From assembly GCF_000423045.1 (NCBI RefSeq), contig NZ_KE383971.1:258092-322091 (forward strand): a stretch of 64,000 nucleotides of DNA, written 5' to 3'. How positions within the stretch are numbered: the stretch's first letter is position 1; each line of letters opens with the position of its first letter. Both the position numbers and the translations under genes were made by a program. The notes below the pieces were generated by a model that did not search any database, had not been told where the DNA came from, and saw nothing but the letters and a program-made list of their open reading frames with translations. Shown one piece after another: positions 24,137-32,222 of this stretch. This DNA comes from Christiangramia portivictoriae DSM 23547 (GTDB lineage: Bacteria; Bacteroidota; Bacteroidia; Flavobacteriales; Flavobacteriaceae).

Positions 24137-24163
24137 AAAAAACCCGCAAAATTTGCGGGTTTA
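24137..24163 (-). terminator. terminator of the mechanosensitive channel gene
   Basis: AACCCGCAAA pairs with TTTGCGGGTT (24141-24162). On the minus strand it is followed by TTTTTTATTC, a good U-run, 16 bases past the stop at 24179. Confidence 0.85.
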
Positions 24164-24178
24164 CAATTTTCAGGTAAT

Positions 24179-25534
24179 CTAGAGGTCCAACCTGTTTTCA
24201 TCAGATCTTCCCGGTGATGGGTTATCTGGTCTGTTTGGATTGGCGGGATCGTTTATATTTCCTGGTCGGGTTCCGGTATCTGGAGTGGTACCAGTAGTTC
24301 CCATGTTTCCAGTATTGCTTGGCGTGTGTGGAGGGTTAGTACTTCCACCATGTTTAATATTGGAATTATCATCTTTCAGCTTCTGAACAATTTCTTTAAA
24401 ATGCTCTCCGGCTGCTTCACGACCACCAAGTCCATAGCTCAGCGCCACCGCGACTGCGATCGCTCCCAGGGTCAGGCCGAAGGCAAGCTCAACGATTTCA
24501 TTGGCAATTCCCATGGTTTCCAGCGCTATGGCAAGAAACAGGGCCAGTGATGCCCAGCGAACTATCTTCGCTACGAAATTGCTTCCGTCTGCCTTGCTCA
24601 TACTATTATAGATAAGCAGGGAAATATAATTTCCAACGGCAAGTATGATCAATCCAAAGAGGATTTGTCCTGTTAACATCAGGATCTGGTCAAGAATTTC
24701 AGTTAATTGTGTAAGACCTATGATCTCGACAGCGGTTATAATTCCGAAGAAAACCAGGAAGAAATAAACCAGGTTCGCCACTATTTTTGAAAGAGACTGA
24801 TCTCTGCCAATCATATTATGAATATGGATCTTTTCTGCAGCCCGGTCAAGTCCCATACTTCTAAACAAATCCTCCAGGAAGTTCGCAAGATATTTTCCAC
24901 CCCAGATGAATACAGCCAGAATAATTCCTGCGATCAGGATCTCACCAATCAATGCTGTGAAATCTGCAAGAATATCATTTGCCGGACCTGAAATGGCGTC
25001 CAGTTCCAAAGCGTTGAATGCCTGGATAAGGAAAGGAATAAAAATAACGATAAACACTACTTTCTTAAGAATGTTTATAAGCTTATCGGTGTCCTTAAAA
25101 CCTGTTTTATCAACCATGCTATCCAGGAATGTTCCTCCTATATTAATAAGATTGGAGACAAACTTAGCCAGGATATAACCTATAAATCCAATAAGGATCG
25201 CAGCGACAAGATTAGGAATAAAGCTAAGGAATTCATTCACCATATTTTCCAGTGGAGTGAGTACCTGATCGACACCTAAAATTTCCAGAACGATCAGGAT
25301 CACGATGATCATGATAACGTAGTACACGATGTTGGCAAGAAACACGTTGGTATCCTCAATCTTACCTTTGCCGAAAACACGCTCGTCCCAACGGGTTCTT
25401 TTCAGCAATCGTACAATAACCGCTTTGATACCCTTGGCGATAAGCCAGCCTATCAATAAGACCAGTAAAGCACCTAGCAGGTCTGGCAGGAAATCACTGA
25501 TCCTGTCTGCAATATTTTCCAGTTCATTTCTCAT
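24179..25534 (-). CDS. mechanosensitive ion channel-like protein with conserved TM-helix repeats
   Basis: A 451-residue membrane protein with about eleven hydrophobic segments. Repeated patterns of the type DLLGALLVLLIGWLIAKGIKAVIVRLL and FIPNLVAAILIGFIGYILAKFVSNL mark the PF05552 conserved TM helix of MscS-related proteins. The last pore-like helix is LAFGLTLGAIAVAVALSYGLGGREAAGEHF. The C-terminal 55 residues are a low-complexity Pro/Asn/Thr/Gly tail, probably disordered, with no MscS beta domain. It would release osmolytes on hypo-osmotic shock, or act in adhesion-related envelope sensing. Neighbours (BCCT transporter, USP) support an osmotic role. Confidence 0.85.
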   Translation of the reverse strand: MRNELENIADRISDFLPDLLGALLVLLIGWLIAKGIKAVIVRLLKRTRWDERVFGKGKIEDTNVFLANIVYYVIMIIVILIVLEILGVDQVLTPLENMVNEFLSFIPNLVAAILIGFIGYILAKFVSNLINIGGTFLDSMVDKTGFKDTDKLINILKKVVFIVIFIPFLIQAFNALELDAISGPANDILADFTALIGEILIAGIILAVFIWGGKYLANFLEDLFRSMGLDRAAEKIHIHNMIGRDQSLSKIVANLVYFFLVFFGIITAVEIIGLTQLTEILDQILMLTGQILFGLIILAVGNYISLLIYNSMSKADGSNFVAKIVRWASLALFLAIALETMGIANEIVELAFGLTLGAIAVAVALSYGLGGREAAGEHFKEIVQKLKDDNSNIKHGGSTNPPHTPSNTGNMGTTGTTPDTGTRPGNINDPANPNRPDNPSPGRSDENRLDL

Positions 25535-25625
25535 AATTTAATTTTGTTAGTTAGACCGAATGAAATTAGGAGAATTGTAATTCTATTGTCTTTTGATTAA
25601 CAATAGTTTAGGTAATAAGCAGCAG

Positions 25626-25668
25626 AAAGCGTAATGAATTAATTAATATCGTTAATTCATTACGCTTT
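25626..25668. terminator. 17-base perfect stem-loop between USP and channel genes
   Basis: Arms 25626-25642 and 25652-25668 are fully complementary with a 9-base loop. It lies 20 bases past the USP stop. Neither side has a clear T-run, so termination is probable but might be of the rho-dependent or RNA-stabilising kind. Confidence 0.6.
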
Positions 25669-25687
25669 GTAATAAAACCTTAAAAAT

Positions 25688-26542
25688 TTACTTCGAGATC
25701 CAGACCGGGATATTTCGTTTCATTTTGAAAAGTTCACCAGCCACACTTCCTACCAGTAACGAAGAAAATACATTGTTTCCTTTACTGGCAATAACTATTA
25801 GATCTGCCTGTTCCTTATAAGATTCCAGGACAAGACGTTCTGCGACACTGGCATCCTTAGCACGAAAGATCTTTGTGGTGGTATCTGTTATGAGGTAGCG
25901 CTTTAGAAATTTATCAAATTTCTCCTGACTGTGCTTCTGGATCTTTGGTAGCATCGCATCCTTTTCAATGTATGGTGTAAATTGCATAGGAATGGAATAC
26001 ACATGAATTGAAGAAACTCTGGCTCCGGTATAATTGGCGATGAGAGAGGCTGTTTCAAAAGATTTGGCAGATTCGCGTGAGAAATCTGTTCCCACCCAAA
26101 TATTATTCATGCTGCTCTCCGCATTTTCCGGAACAGATACGATATCACATTTCAGGGTTTTCATCAGTTTTTCTGAAATTCCTCCTGAACCTTCGGTGAT
26201 CTTCTTTTTACCTACTATCACCAGGTCAATGGCGTACTTATGAACCACGTAGCTCATCAGGCTTTCGGTATAGGGATCTTCGGAAATCAAAACCTCAAAT
26301 TCAGCAGAAGCTGAAAAATGCTGAGAAACCTTTTCGTCCAGTTCATCACTAATCATGCTCTCCAGGTCCAGGTCCTTCAGCTGCTCCTGAAAGATCTCGG
26401 AAATTTCATATTTCTTGATATTATGGACAAAGTAAATTTTTTCAGGCTGTAAAGTATCTGCCAGGAAAGAAGCATATTGAATGAGGGTCTCATCTATCGT
26501 GCTTAAATCAAGAGCGACCAGGATATTATTGACTTTCTTCAT
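25688..26542 (-). CDS. tandem-domain universal stress protein
   Basis: A 284-residue cytosolic protein with two UspA domains. Domain 1 (about 4-140) opens NNILVALDLSTIDETLIQYA; domain 2 (about 148-282) opens MNNIWVGTDFSRESAKSFETA and ends LIVIASKGNNVFSSLLVGSVAGELFKMKRNIPVWI, which holds the G-x2-x-x9-G-S/T type ATP-binding loop. Its ATG shares a base with the stop of the BCCT transporter gene (TAATG). A USP coupled to a compatible-solute transporter suggests regulation of transport by nucleotide level, as known for TeaD with the TeaABC ectoine system; that link is inference. Confidence 0.9.
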   Translation of the reverse strand: MKKVNNILVALDLSTIDETLIQYASFLADTLQPEKIYFVHNIKKYEISEIFQEQLKDLDLESMISDELDEKVSQHFSASAEFEVLISEDPYTESLMSYVVHKYAIDLVIVGKKKITEGSGGISEKLMKTLKCDIVSVPENAESSMNNIWVGTDFSRESAKSFETASLIANYTGARVSSIHVYSIPMQFTPYIEKDAMLPKIQKHSQEKFDKFLKRYLITDTTTKIFRAKDASVAERLVLESYKEQADLIVIASKGNNVFSSLLVGSVAGELFKMKRNIPVWISK

Positions 26543-28170
26543 TACTGCTTGTTTTTAGGTTCATTTTTCACATTACGTTTCTGTACAATTTCCGAAACGA
26601 TCTCTTCATAATTTTTCATCTGCTTTTCAGACTTCTTTTCTTCCATTTGCTCGTGATCTTCCTGTAATCCCTTGTATAAAGAATAGCACATCACCAGAAG
26701 GATGATGGCAAACGGAAGACCTGTGACTATAGTGGCTGTTTGCAGCGCCTGTAAACCACCTCCAATTAACAAAACTGCGGCAACAGCACCTTCAGTCACC
26801 GCCCAGAAGATTCGCTGCCCAACCGGAGCATCGATCTTCCCACCAGTGGTCAGGCTGTCAATTACCAGGGAACCTGAATCTGAAGATGTTATGAAGAAGC
26901 CTGCAATGAGTAATATCGCCACGATATTAATGACCATAGACAGAGGGTAGTCCTGGAAGAAAACGAATAGTGCGGTAGCGATATCTGCATTCACTGCATC
27001 ACTTAGAACATCGCTTCCAGACATGATTTGTTCAATAGCCACGCTTCCAAAGGCAGACATCCAGAAGAATGTTACAATGGCTGGTACTAAAAGAACACCA
27101 AGAATAAATTCACGAATTGTTCTTCCTTTAGAGATTCTGGCGATGAACATCCCTACGAATGGAGACCATCCAATCCACCAGCCCCAATAAAATACGGTCC
27201 AGTCATTTTGCCAGGTTCCATTGGTAAAGGTTTCACTCCAGGTAGAAATTTCAAGGAAATTATATAAATAGCTTCCTGTATTCTGAACAAAACTTCGGAA
27301 AATAAATAATGTTGGTCCTAATATGAGTGCAAGTATCAATAGAATCACCGCGATTCTCATATTCCATTCACTCAGGATCTTTACTCCTTTATCTACTCCC
27401 AGCACCACAGAAGTAGTGGCGATCAAGGTTACAATCCCAATGATGATAACCTGCGTTGTGATACCATCGGGCAATCCAAATACATGATTTAGTCCCGAAG
27501 CGATCTGCTGTACTCCAAAGCCCAATGACGTCGCGAGACCAAATAACGTGGCCAGAACTGCGAAGACATCGATCACATCACCAATTCTACCATAGATTCT
27601 GTCCCCAAGGAACGGATAGAAAATGGATCTAATGGTAAGTGGTAAACCTCTTGAATAGGTGAAATACGCTAAGGATAAGCCTACAAGTGCATAAACCGCC
27701 CAGGCATGAAATCCCCAGTGTAAAAAGGTGAAATTCATTGCTTCCTGAGCCGCGGCGGCCGTGCCGGCAACTTCTGTAGGTGGGCTGTTAAAATGCATCA
27801 CGGGTTCTCCAACCCCAAAGAATAACAGGCCTATTCCCATCCCGGCACTAAATAACATGGCAAACCAGGAACCGGTCTTAAATTCTGGTTTGGCGCCCTG
27901 TCCACCAATTCTCATATTTCCATATTTTGATGCTGCCAGATAGATTAGGAACACCAGGAAAATATTTATGGAAAGAATAAAAAACCAGTCCGCATTTTCA
28001 GCAACCCCAAGCTGGAGATCACTGAAAAAACTTTCTGCCTGTTTATTAAAAATCAGGGTAAGGGTGATGATTGCGATAATGATCGCGGTTGAAGTAAAAA
28101 ATACCGGACCGTTCACTTCAAGTCCAAATATTGATTTCTTTTCGTCGCTTCTGGTAACTTTTTTAGCCAT
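26542..28170 (-). CDS. BCCT-family betaine/choline/carnitine transporter
   Basis: A 542-residue inner-membrane symporter with twelve membrane segments. Family marks are FKTGSWFAMLFSAGMGIGLLFFGVGEP in the third segment, FLHWGFHAWAVYALVG, and the signature region WTVFYWGWWIGWSPFVGMFIARISKGRTIREF with the aromatic substrate box. A charged C-terminal tail of about 40 residues (EQMEEKKSEKQMKNYEEIV) could be the osmosensing tail known in BetP. It would import betaine or a related quaternary amine with Na+ or H+. It is flanked by two porins upstream and a USP downstream on the same strand with tight spacing. Confidence 0.93.
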   Translation of the reverse strand: MAKKVTRSDEKKSIFGLEVNGPVFFTSTAIIIAIITLTLIFNKQAESFFSDLQLGVAENADWFFILSINIFLVFLIYLAASKYGNMRIGGQGAKPEFKTGSWFAMLFSAGMGIGLLFFGVGEPVMHFNSPPTEVAGTAAAAQEAMNFTFLHWGFHAWAVYALVGLSLAYFTYSRGLPLTIRSIFYPFLGDRIYGRIGDVIDVFAVLATLFGLATSLGFGVQQIASGLNHVFGLPDGITTQVIIIGIVTLIATTSVVLGVDKGVKILSEWNMRIAVILLILALILGPTLFIFRSFVQNTGSYLYNFLEISTWSETFTNGTWQNDWTVFYWGWWIGWSPFVGMFIARISKGRTIREFILGVLLVPAIVTFFWMSAFGSVAIEQIMSGSDVLSDAVNADIATALFVFFQDYPLSMVINIVAILLIAGFFITSSDSGSLVIDSLTTGGKIDAPVGQRIFWAVTEGAVAAVLLIGGGLQALQTATIVTGLPFAIILLVMCYSLYKGLQEDHEQMEEKKSEKQMKNYEEIVSEIVQKRNVKNEPKNKQ

Positions 28171-28188
28171 AAATTAATTTAAGTCTGA

Positions 28189-29334
28189 TTAAAAGTAATA
28201 TCCTATGTTTATATTAAATCGGGCTTCCCATTTTGCATCGGGATTCCCGGTGGAGAAGTCATCTACAAAATTTCCTCCCAGCCAGGATTGGTTATAACCG
28301 GCGGCATAATCTACATATGTATAGACCTGTCCTGCAGTGAGCAGCATTCCTGTGACATTCATAAAGGAATCTTCAAAACTCCCTACCTTTTTATCCTGGT
28401 ATCCAAAATCATTGTAGAACTGGATATTGCTTACGGGTCCAAGTGCTACCGGAATACTTTTGGAGACGGCGATCGTGTAAATATTAAAGTCTGATGCTAC
28501 TTCGTAAGGAAAGCCATAAGCACCCATTTTAATGATTTCCCTGGATTCACCCGGTAAATTTTCGGGATCATGGTCTATATTCATTGCCTGTAACTTCAGG
28601 TTCCAGTTCTTATAGAACATTTCGTAATGTAGCGCCAACCCGTAATGAGTTCCTGTTTTTTCTGTATCAAGATTGTACAAACCTCCATATTGAATGGAAG
28701 TTCCCAATCTATTTTTGATGGAATCACCAAATTTATAGATGAGTTTTCCGTTGAATTGATTTACCTCTTTATTTCTGCCCACGACATCATATGAATATCT
28801 ATCTGGAGAAACTTCAGAAGTTCCACCAAAACGCAATTCTTCAGCATTTTTAAAGAAAGCCAGGTTATATTCGAACTTGTCATCAATATGTACATACTTA
28901 ACGCCCATGTCGTGGTCATCTTCTAATCCAAAATAATAGGTAAGATTAAAAAACCAGTTATGAGAATTATATTGCTGAATTCCGAAGGGAACCTGAGTTA
29001 ATCCCACCTGTATCTCCTCCTGATCGTTAAAGTGATAGCCTAACCAACCCTGCTTCAGAAAACCTCCACCAAAGGATCGAGAATACAATCTGTATTCTGC
29101 ATTTAAATAAATACCCTGGTAGGCTCCGTTCACATTCACCCTGAACATGTCATAGCCAAAGTCACCACCACGATCTTTCTGTCCTTCTTTCCATGAAGAA
29201 AGATTGTAATTAAATCTTAGTGCGCCACCAATTTTCAATTCCGGATCTTCCTGGGCATAGGACGCTTTCATCCCGGTAAATGCAGCTATTATAAGCATCA
29301 CAATTATGAACCTGGAAGATGTAGTTTTTGACAT
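28189..29334 (-). CDS. outer-membrane porin, second of a tandem pair
   Basis: A 381-residue beta-barrel protein with a signal peptide (FIIVMLIIAAFTGMKASYAQ). The mature part begins KIGGALRFNYNLSSWKEGQK and ends in FNINIGYYF, a C-terminal aromatic end typical of Bam-inserted barrels. It is strongly similar to its upstream neighbour along the whole length (for instance GGDFGYDMFRVNVNGAYQGIY versus GGDFGYDLFRLNVNGAYQGIY). It lies 18 bases before the BCCT gene, so it probably admits the BCCT substrate across the outer membrane. Substrate is inferred from context only. Confidence 0.82.
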   Translation of the reverse strand: MSKTTSSRFIIVMLIIAAFTGMKASYAQEDPELKIGGALRFNYNLSSWKEGQKDRGGDFGYDMFRVNVNGAYQGIYLNAEYRLYSRSFGGGFLKQGWLGYHFNDQEEIQVGLTQVPFGIQQYNSHNWFFNLTYYFGLEDDHDMGVKYVHIDDKFEYNLAFFKNAEELRFGGTSEVSPDRYSYDVVGRNKEVNQFNGKLIYKFGDSIKNRLGTSIQYGGLYNLDTEKTGTHYGLALHYEMFYKNWNLKLQAMNIDHDPENLPGESREIIKMGAYGFPYEVASDFNIYTIAVSKSIPVALGPVSNIQFYNDFGYQDKKVGSFEDSFMNVTGMLLTAGQVYTYVDYAAGYNQSWLGGNFVDDFSTGNPDAKWEARFNINIGYYF

Positions 29335-29371
29335 GCTGAAATATTGTTTCTCGATTGTTGCTGCTAAAAAT

Positions 29372-30508
29372 TTAGAAGTAATAGCCTATGTTGATATTAA
29401 ACCTTGCTTCCCATTTGGCATCGGGATCCCCAACTCCAAAATCATCAGCGAAATTTCCTCCCAGCCACGAATGGTTGTAACCCGCAGCATAGTCTACAAA
29501 ACAATAAATAGGACCAGAGCTGAATAATACTCCAGTAACATTCATAAAAGAGTCTGTAAAGCCTTTCTCTCTTTTGTCCATGAACCCAAAATCGTTGTAG
29601 ATCTCGAGATGCTTGAACAGTTTGGTATCAATATCTATATATCTTGAGATCCCGAGAGTATAGATCTCGAACTTAGCAGCAGTTTCGTAAGGCACTCCGT
29701 AAGCGCCTAGTAATAATTTATTTCTTGGTTCACCGGGAGCATTGATGGGATTGAATCCAGCAGTCAGGATTTGCGTTTTAATTAACCAGTCTTCTGTGTG
29801 ATACTGGTGATGGATCGCAAAGGCATACCGGTCTCCAATTTCTTCGGTGTCGAGATTATAGATGCCGCCATATTTTGCAGACGCACCAAGCCTGTGTTTC
29901 TTGGTTCCCAATGGTTTCCAGATGAATTTACCATTTACCTGGTTGATCTCTTTATTCCTGCCCACGATATCATAAGAATACCGGTTCGAAGAATTTTCAG
30001 AATTACTTCCAAATCGCAATTCTTCAGAATTTTTGAAGAAACCTAGATGATACTCAAAATCATCATTCTCATAGGTGTAGGTAACTCCCATGTCGTAATC
30101 GTCCTCCAGGCCCACATAATATGGAAGATTTAGAAAAAAGTTATTGGAGTTATAGCGTTCGATACCAAAGGGGACTTTGGCAAGACCTGCTTCAATTTTA
30201 CTGTTTTCATTCAATTCATAACCAACGACTCCATGTTTTAAAAAATCTCCTCCAAAAGCTTCAGAATAAAACCTGTATTCTGCATCCACATAAATACCCT
30301 GATAGGCTCCGTTTACATTTAATCTGAAGAGATCATATCCAAAGTCGCCACCGCGATCTTTCTGTCCTTCTTTCCAGGATGAGAAATTGTAATTAAAGCG
30401 CAGGGCACCACCAATGTCAACTTCCAGTTTTTCCTGTGCATGGGCTGAGCTGAAAAGACATAAGCAAAGTGCTACCAGTAAACCCTGATAGAATTTTGAA
30501 TAAAGCAT
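29372..30508 (-). CDS. outer-membrane porin, first of a tandem pair
   Basis: A 378-residue barrel protein with a signal peptide (QGLLVALCLCLFSSAHAQ) and the terminal strand FNINIGYYF identical to that of the next gene. Alternating hydrophobic strands and Gly/Tyr/Asn-rich turns run through the protein; it is a phosphate-selective-porin-like barrel in general look. It is the first gene of the porin-porin-BCCT-USP unit, 37 bases before its paralogue. No TAnnTTTG element was found in the 70 bases upstream. The pair arose by duplication; each may serve a different solute or growth condition. Confidence 0.82.
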   Translation of the reverse strand: MLYSKFYQGLLVALCLCLFSSAHAQEKLEVDIGGALRFNYNFSSWKEGQKDRGGDFGYDLFRLNVNGAYQGIYVDAEYRFYSEAFGGDFLKHGVVGYELNENSKIEAGLAKVPFGIERYNSNNFFLNLPYYVGLEDDYDMGVTYTYENDDFEYHLGFFKNSEELRFGSNSENSSNRYSYDIVGRNKEINQVNGKFIWKPLGTKKHRLGASAKYGGIYNLDTEEIGDRYAFAIHHQYHTEDWLIKTQILTAGFNPINAPGEPRNKLLLGAYGVPYETAAKFEIYTLGISRYIDIDTKLFKHLEIYNDFGFMDKREKGFTDSFMNVTGVLFSSGPIYCFVDYAAGYNHSWLGGNFADDFGVGDPDAKWEARFNINIGYYF

Positions 30509-30576
30509 CGGTATAGTATTGTTAAGTTATCCTAAGTTACAGGAATATCTGAAGATTTTCCACTTATGTTTTAAAA

Positions 30577-30604
30577 AAAGAAACCGCTGTAAGGCGGTTT
30601 TAAA
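30577..30604 (-). terminator. terminator of kdsA
   Basis: AAACCGC (30581-30587) pairs with GCGGTTT (30594-30600), loop TGTAAG. On the minus strand it is followed by CTTTTTTTAAAAC. It lies 9 bases past the kdsA stop. Confidence 0.85.
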
Positions 30605-30608
30605 AATT

Positions 30609-31427
30609 TTAGAATGAATTAATGGTCTTTCGAATACTTACCAGATTGGTTAAAAGATTCTCCAGATAAGCCAGATCTAGCATATTTGCACCATCACTTT
30701 TTGCATTTGCAGGATCAAAATGAGTTTCGATAAAAAGCCCATCAACATGATTCACCACTCCGGCACGGGCAATGGTTTCGATCATATCTGGTCTTCCTCC
30801 GGTTACCCCGCTGCTTTGATTTGGCTGCTGCAGAGAATGCGTCACATCCAGAACGGTTGGAGCAAATTCTCTCATGGTAGGAATTCCACGAAAATCCACA
30901 ATCATATCTTGGTATCCGAACATGGTTCCACGATCTGTGACCATTACCTGGTCATTATTACAATCGGTTACTTTGGTTACTGCATGTTTCATGGATTCCG
31001 GACTCATAAACTGTCCTTTTTTCAGGTTCACTACTTTGCCTGTTTCTGCAGCTGCTACGACAAGATCTGTCTGTCTAACCAGAAATGCAGGAATTTGAAG
31101 GACATCTACATATTCTGCGGCCATCTTGGCATCACTTACTTCGTGGATATCGGTCACTGTAGGAATCTCAAAAGTTTCTGAAACCTTGCGCAGAATCTTA
31201 AGCGCTTTCTCATCTCCAATCCCGGTAAAACTATCTAATCGACTGCGGTTTGCCTTTTTAAAAGAACCTTTAAATATGTAAGGGATCTCCAGTTTAGAAG
31301 TGATTTCCACCACCTTTTCGGCAATTCGCAATGCCATTTCTTCACCTTCGATCGCACAAGGACCTGCAAGTAGAAAGAAATTATTAGAGTCACTATGTTT
31401 TATCTGCGGAATTTTACTCAGTTCCAT
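30609..31427 (-). CDS. kdsA: 3-deoxy-8-phosphooctulonate synthase (KDO8P synthase)
   Basis: Condenses phosphoenolpyruvate with arabinose 5-phosphate to KDO 8-phosphate for the lipopolysaccharide core. The 272-residue barrel has FFLLAGPCAIEGEEMALRI with the Cys found in metal-type enzymes, FKGSFKKANRSRLDSFTG, then VTDIHEVSDAKMAAEYVDVLQIPAFL, and VTDRGTMFGYQDMIVDFRG. ATG at 31427 gives MELSKIPQIKH, the usual start; a TTG at 31445 is not needed. Divergent from a DinB-family gene. Terminated by a strong hairpin. Confidence 0.96.
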   Translation of the reverse strand: MELSKIPQIKHSDSNNFFLLAGPCAIEGEEMALRIAEKVVEITSKLEIPYIFKGSFKKANRSRLDSFTGIGDEKALKILRKVSETFEIPTVTDIHEVSDAKMAAEYVDVLQIPAFLVRQTDLVVAAAETGKVVNLKKGQFMSPESMKHAVTKVTDCNNDQVMVTDRGTMFGYQDMIVDFRGIPTMREFAPTVLDVTHSLQQPNQSSGVTGGRPDMIETIARAGVVNHVDGLFIETHFDPANAKSDGANMLDLAYLENLLTNLVSIRKTINSF

Positions 31428-31551
31428 TTCTTCGGTTTTTTGCAAAGATAGTTCAATTAATCCCGCATCAAAAAATTGGGAGATCGTGATTTTGCTGATT
31501 CTTATCTGTAAATGCTGTAATTTAGAAAGAATTAACTTTTAATCTGAAACG

Positions 31552-32037
31552 ATGAAGATCCAAGAATTTTTAATTCCCCAGTTAAAGCAGGAAACCGCAC
31601 TTGCTCTTAAATTTCTAAAACGTATTCCAGAAGATCGAATGAACTGGAAACCTCATGACAAGTCGATGAGCATCAAAGAGCTCGCCAATCATTTAGCAGA
31701 GATTCCGTCATGGATTAGTGGTACTATGGATCATGGGAGTATGGATCTTTCAGGATATAAAGCACCTTCAGGTGCGACTGTAACAGAAATTATCGCGACG
31801 CTTCAGAAAAATTCCGAAGAAGCCATGAAAGCTTTGCAAAAACCAGACGAAGCTTACCATGAACTATGGGAAATGACCAAAGATGGAGAGAGTTTAATGC
31901 AAATGCCAAAATTGAATGTATTACAAACTATGGTCATGAACCAATTCCCGCATCACCGGGCGCAACTGGGTGTGTATTTCCGGCTTTTGGATGTGCCGGT
32001 TCCTTCAACCTATGGACCTTCAGCAGACGAGCAGTAA
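31552..32037 (+). CDS. DinB family protein
   Basis: A 161-residue four-helix-bundle protein. Metal-ligand-type histidines are in IKELANHLAEIPSW and NQFPHHRAQLGVYFRLL, the spacing usual for DinB/YfiT-like proteins, and WKPHDKSMS fits the family. These proteins bind Ni or Zn and are mostly of unknown activity; several are thiol transferases. No membrane segment. It is monocistronic between kdsA and typA. A second, more distant relative (BstA type) lies at 46103. Confidence 0.85.
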   Translation: MKIQEFLIPQLKQETALALKFLKRIPEDRMNWKPHDKSMSIKELANHLAEIPSWISGTMDHGSMDLSGYKAPSGATVTEIIATLQKNSEEAMKALQKPDEAYHELWEMTKDGESLMQMPKLNVLQTMVMNQFPHHRAQLGVYFRLLDVPVPSTYGPSADEQ

Positions 32038-32193
32038 GACTACAGCTTTTAGAATGAAAAAGTGATTTCTGGAATGTTTCAGCTTTTTACATATTTCAGA
32101 AGTATAAATAATGATTTGGTAATTGCTTAAATTATTTGATTATCAGTAAATTAAAATCTTTTAAAGATACGATGGTTTAGCGAAAAATAGGTG

Positions 32194-32201
32194 TACATTT
32201 G
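32194..32201 (+). promoter_or_regulatory. candidate -7 element of typA
   Basis: TACATTTG matches TAnnTTTG and ends 22 bases before the ATG at 32223. The predicted leader is about 15 bases and carries the short inverted repeat GCCTTA/TAAGGC (32204-32219) just before the start. Confidence 0.5.
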
Positions 32202-32222
32202 CAGCCTTAAAAATAAGGCTTC

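Noticed and set aside
28189-30508. Duplicated porin region as an assembly artefact
   Set aside because: The two genes are similar but differ throughout at DNA and protein level, so they are genuine paralogues.
30720-31181. 153-aa plus-strand frame within kdsA
   Set aside because: Shadow; kdsA is complete and highly typical on the other strand.
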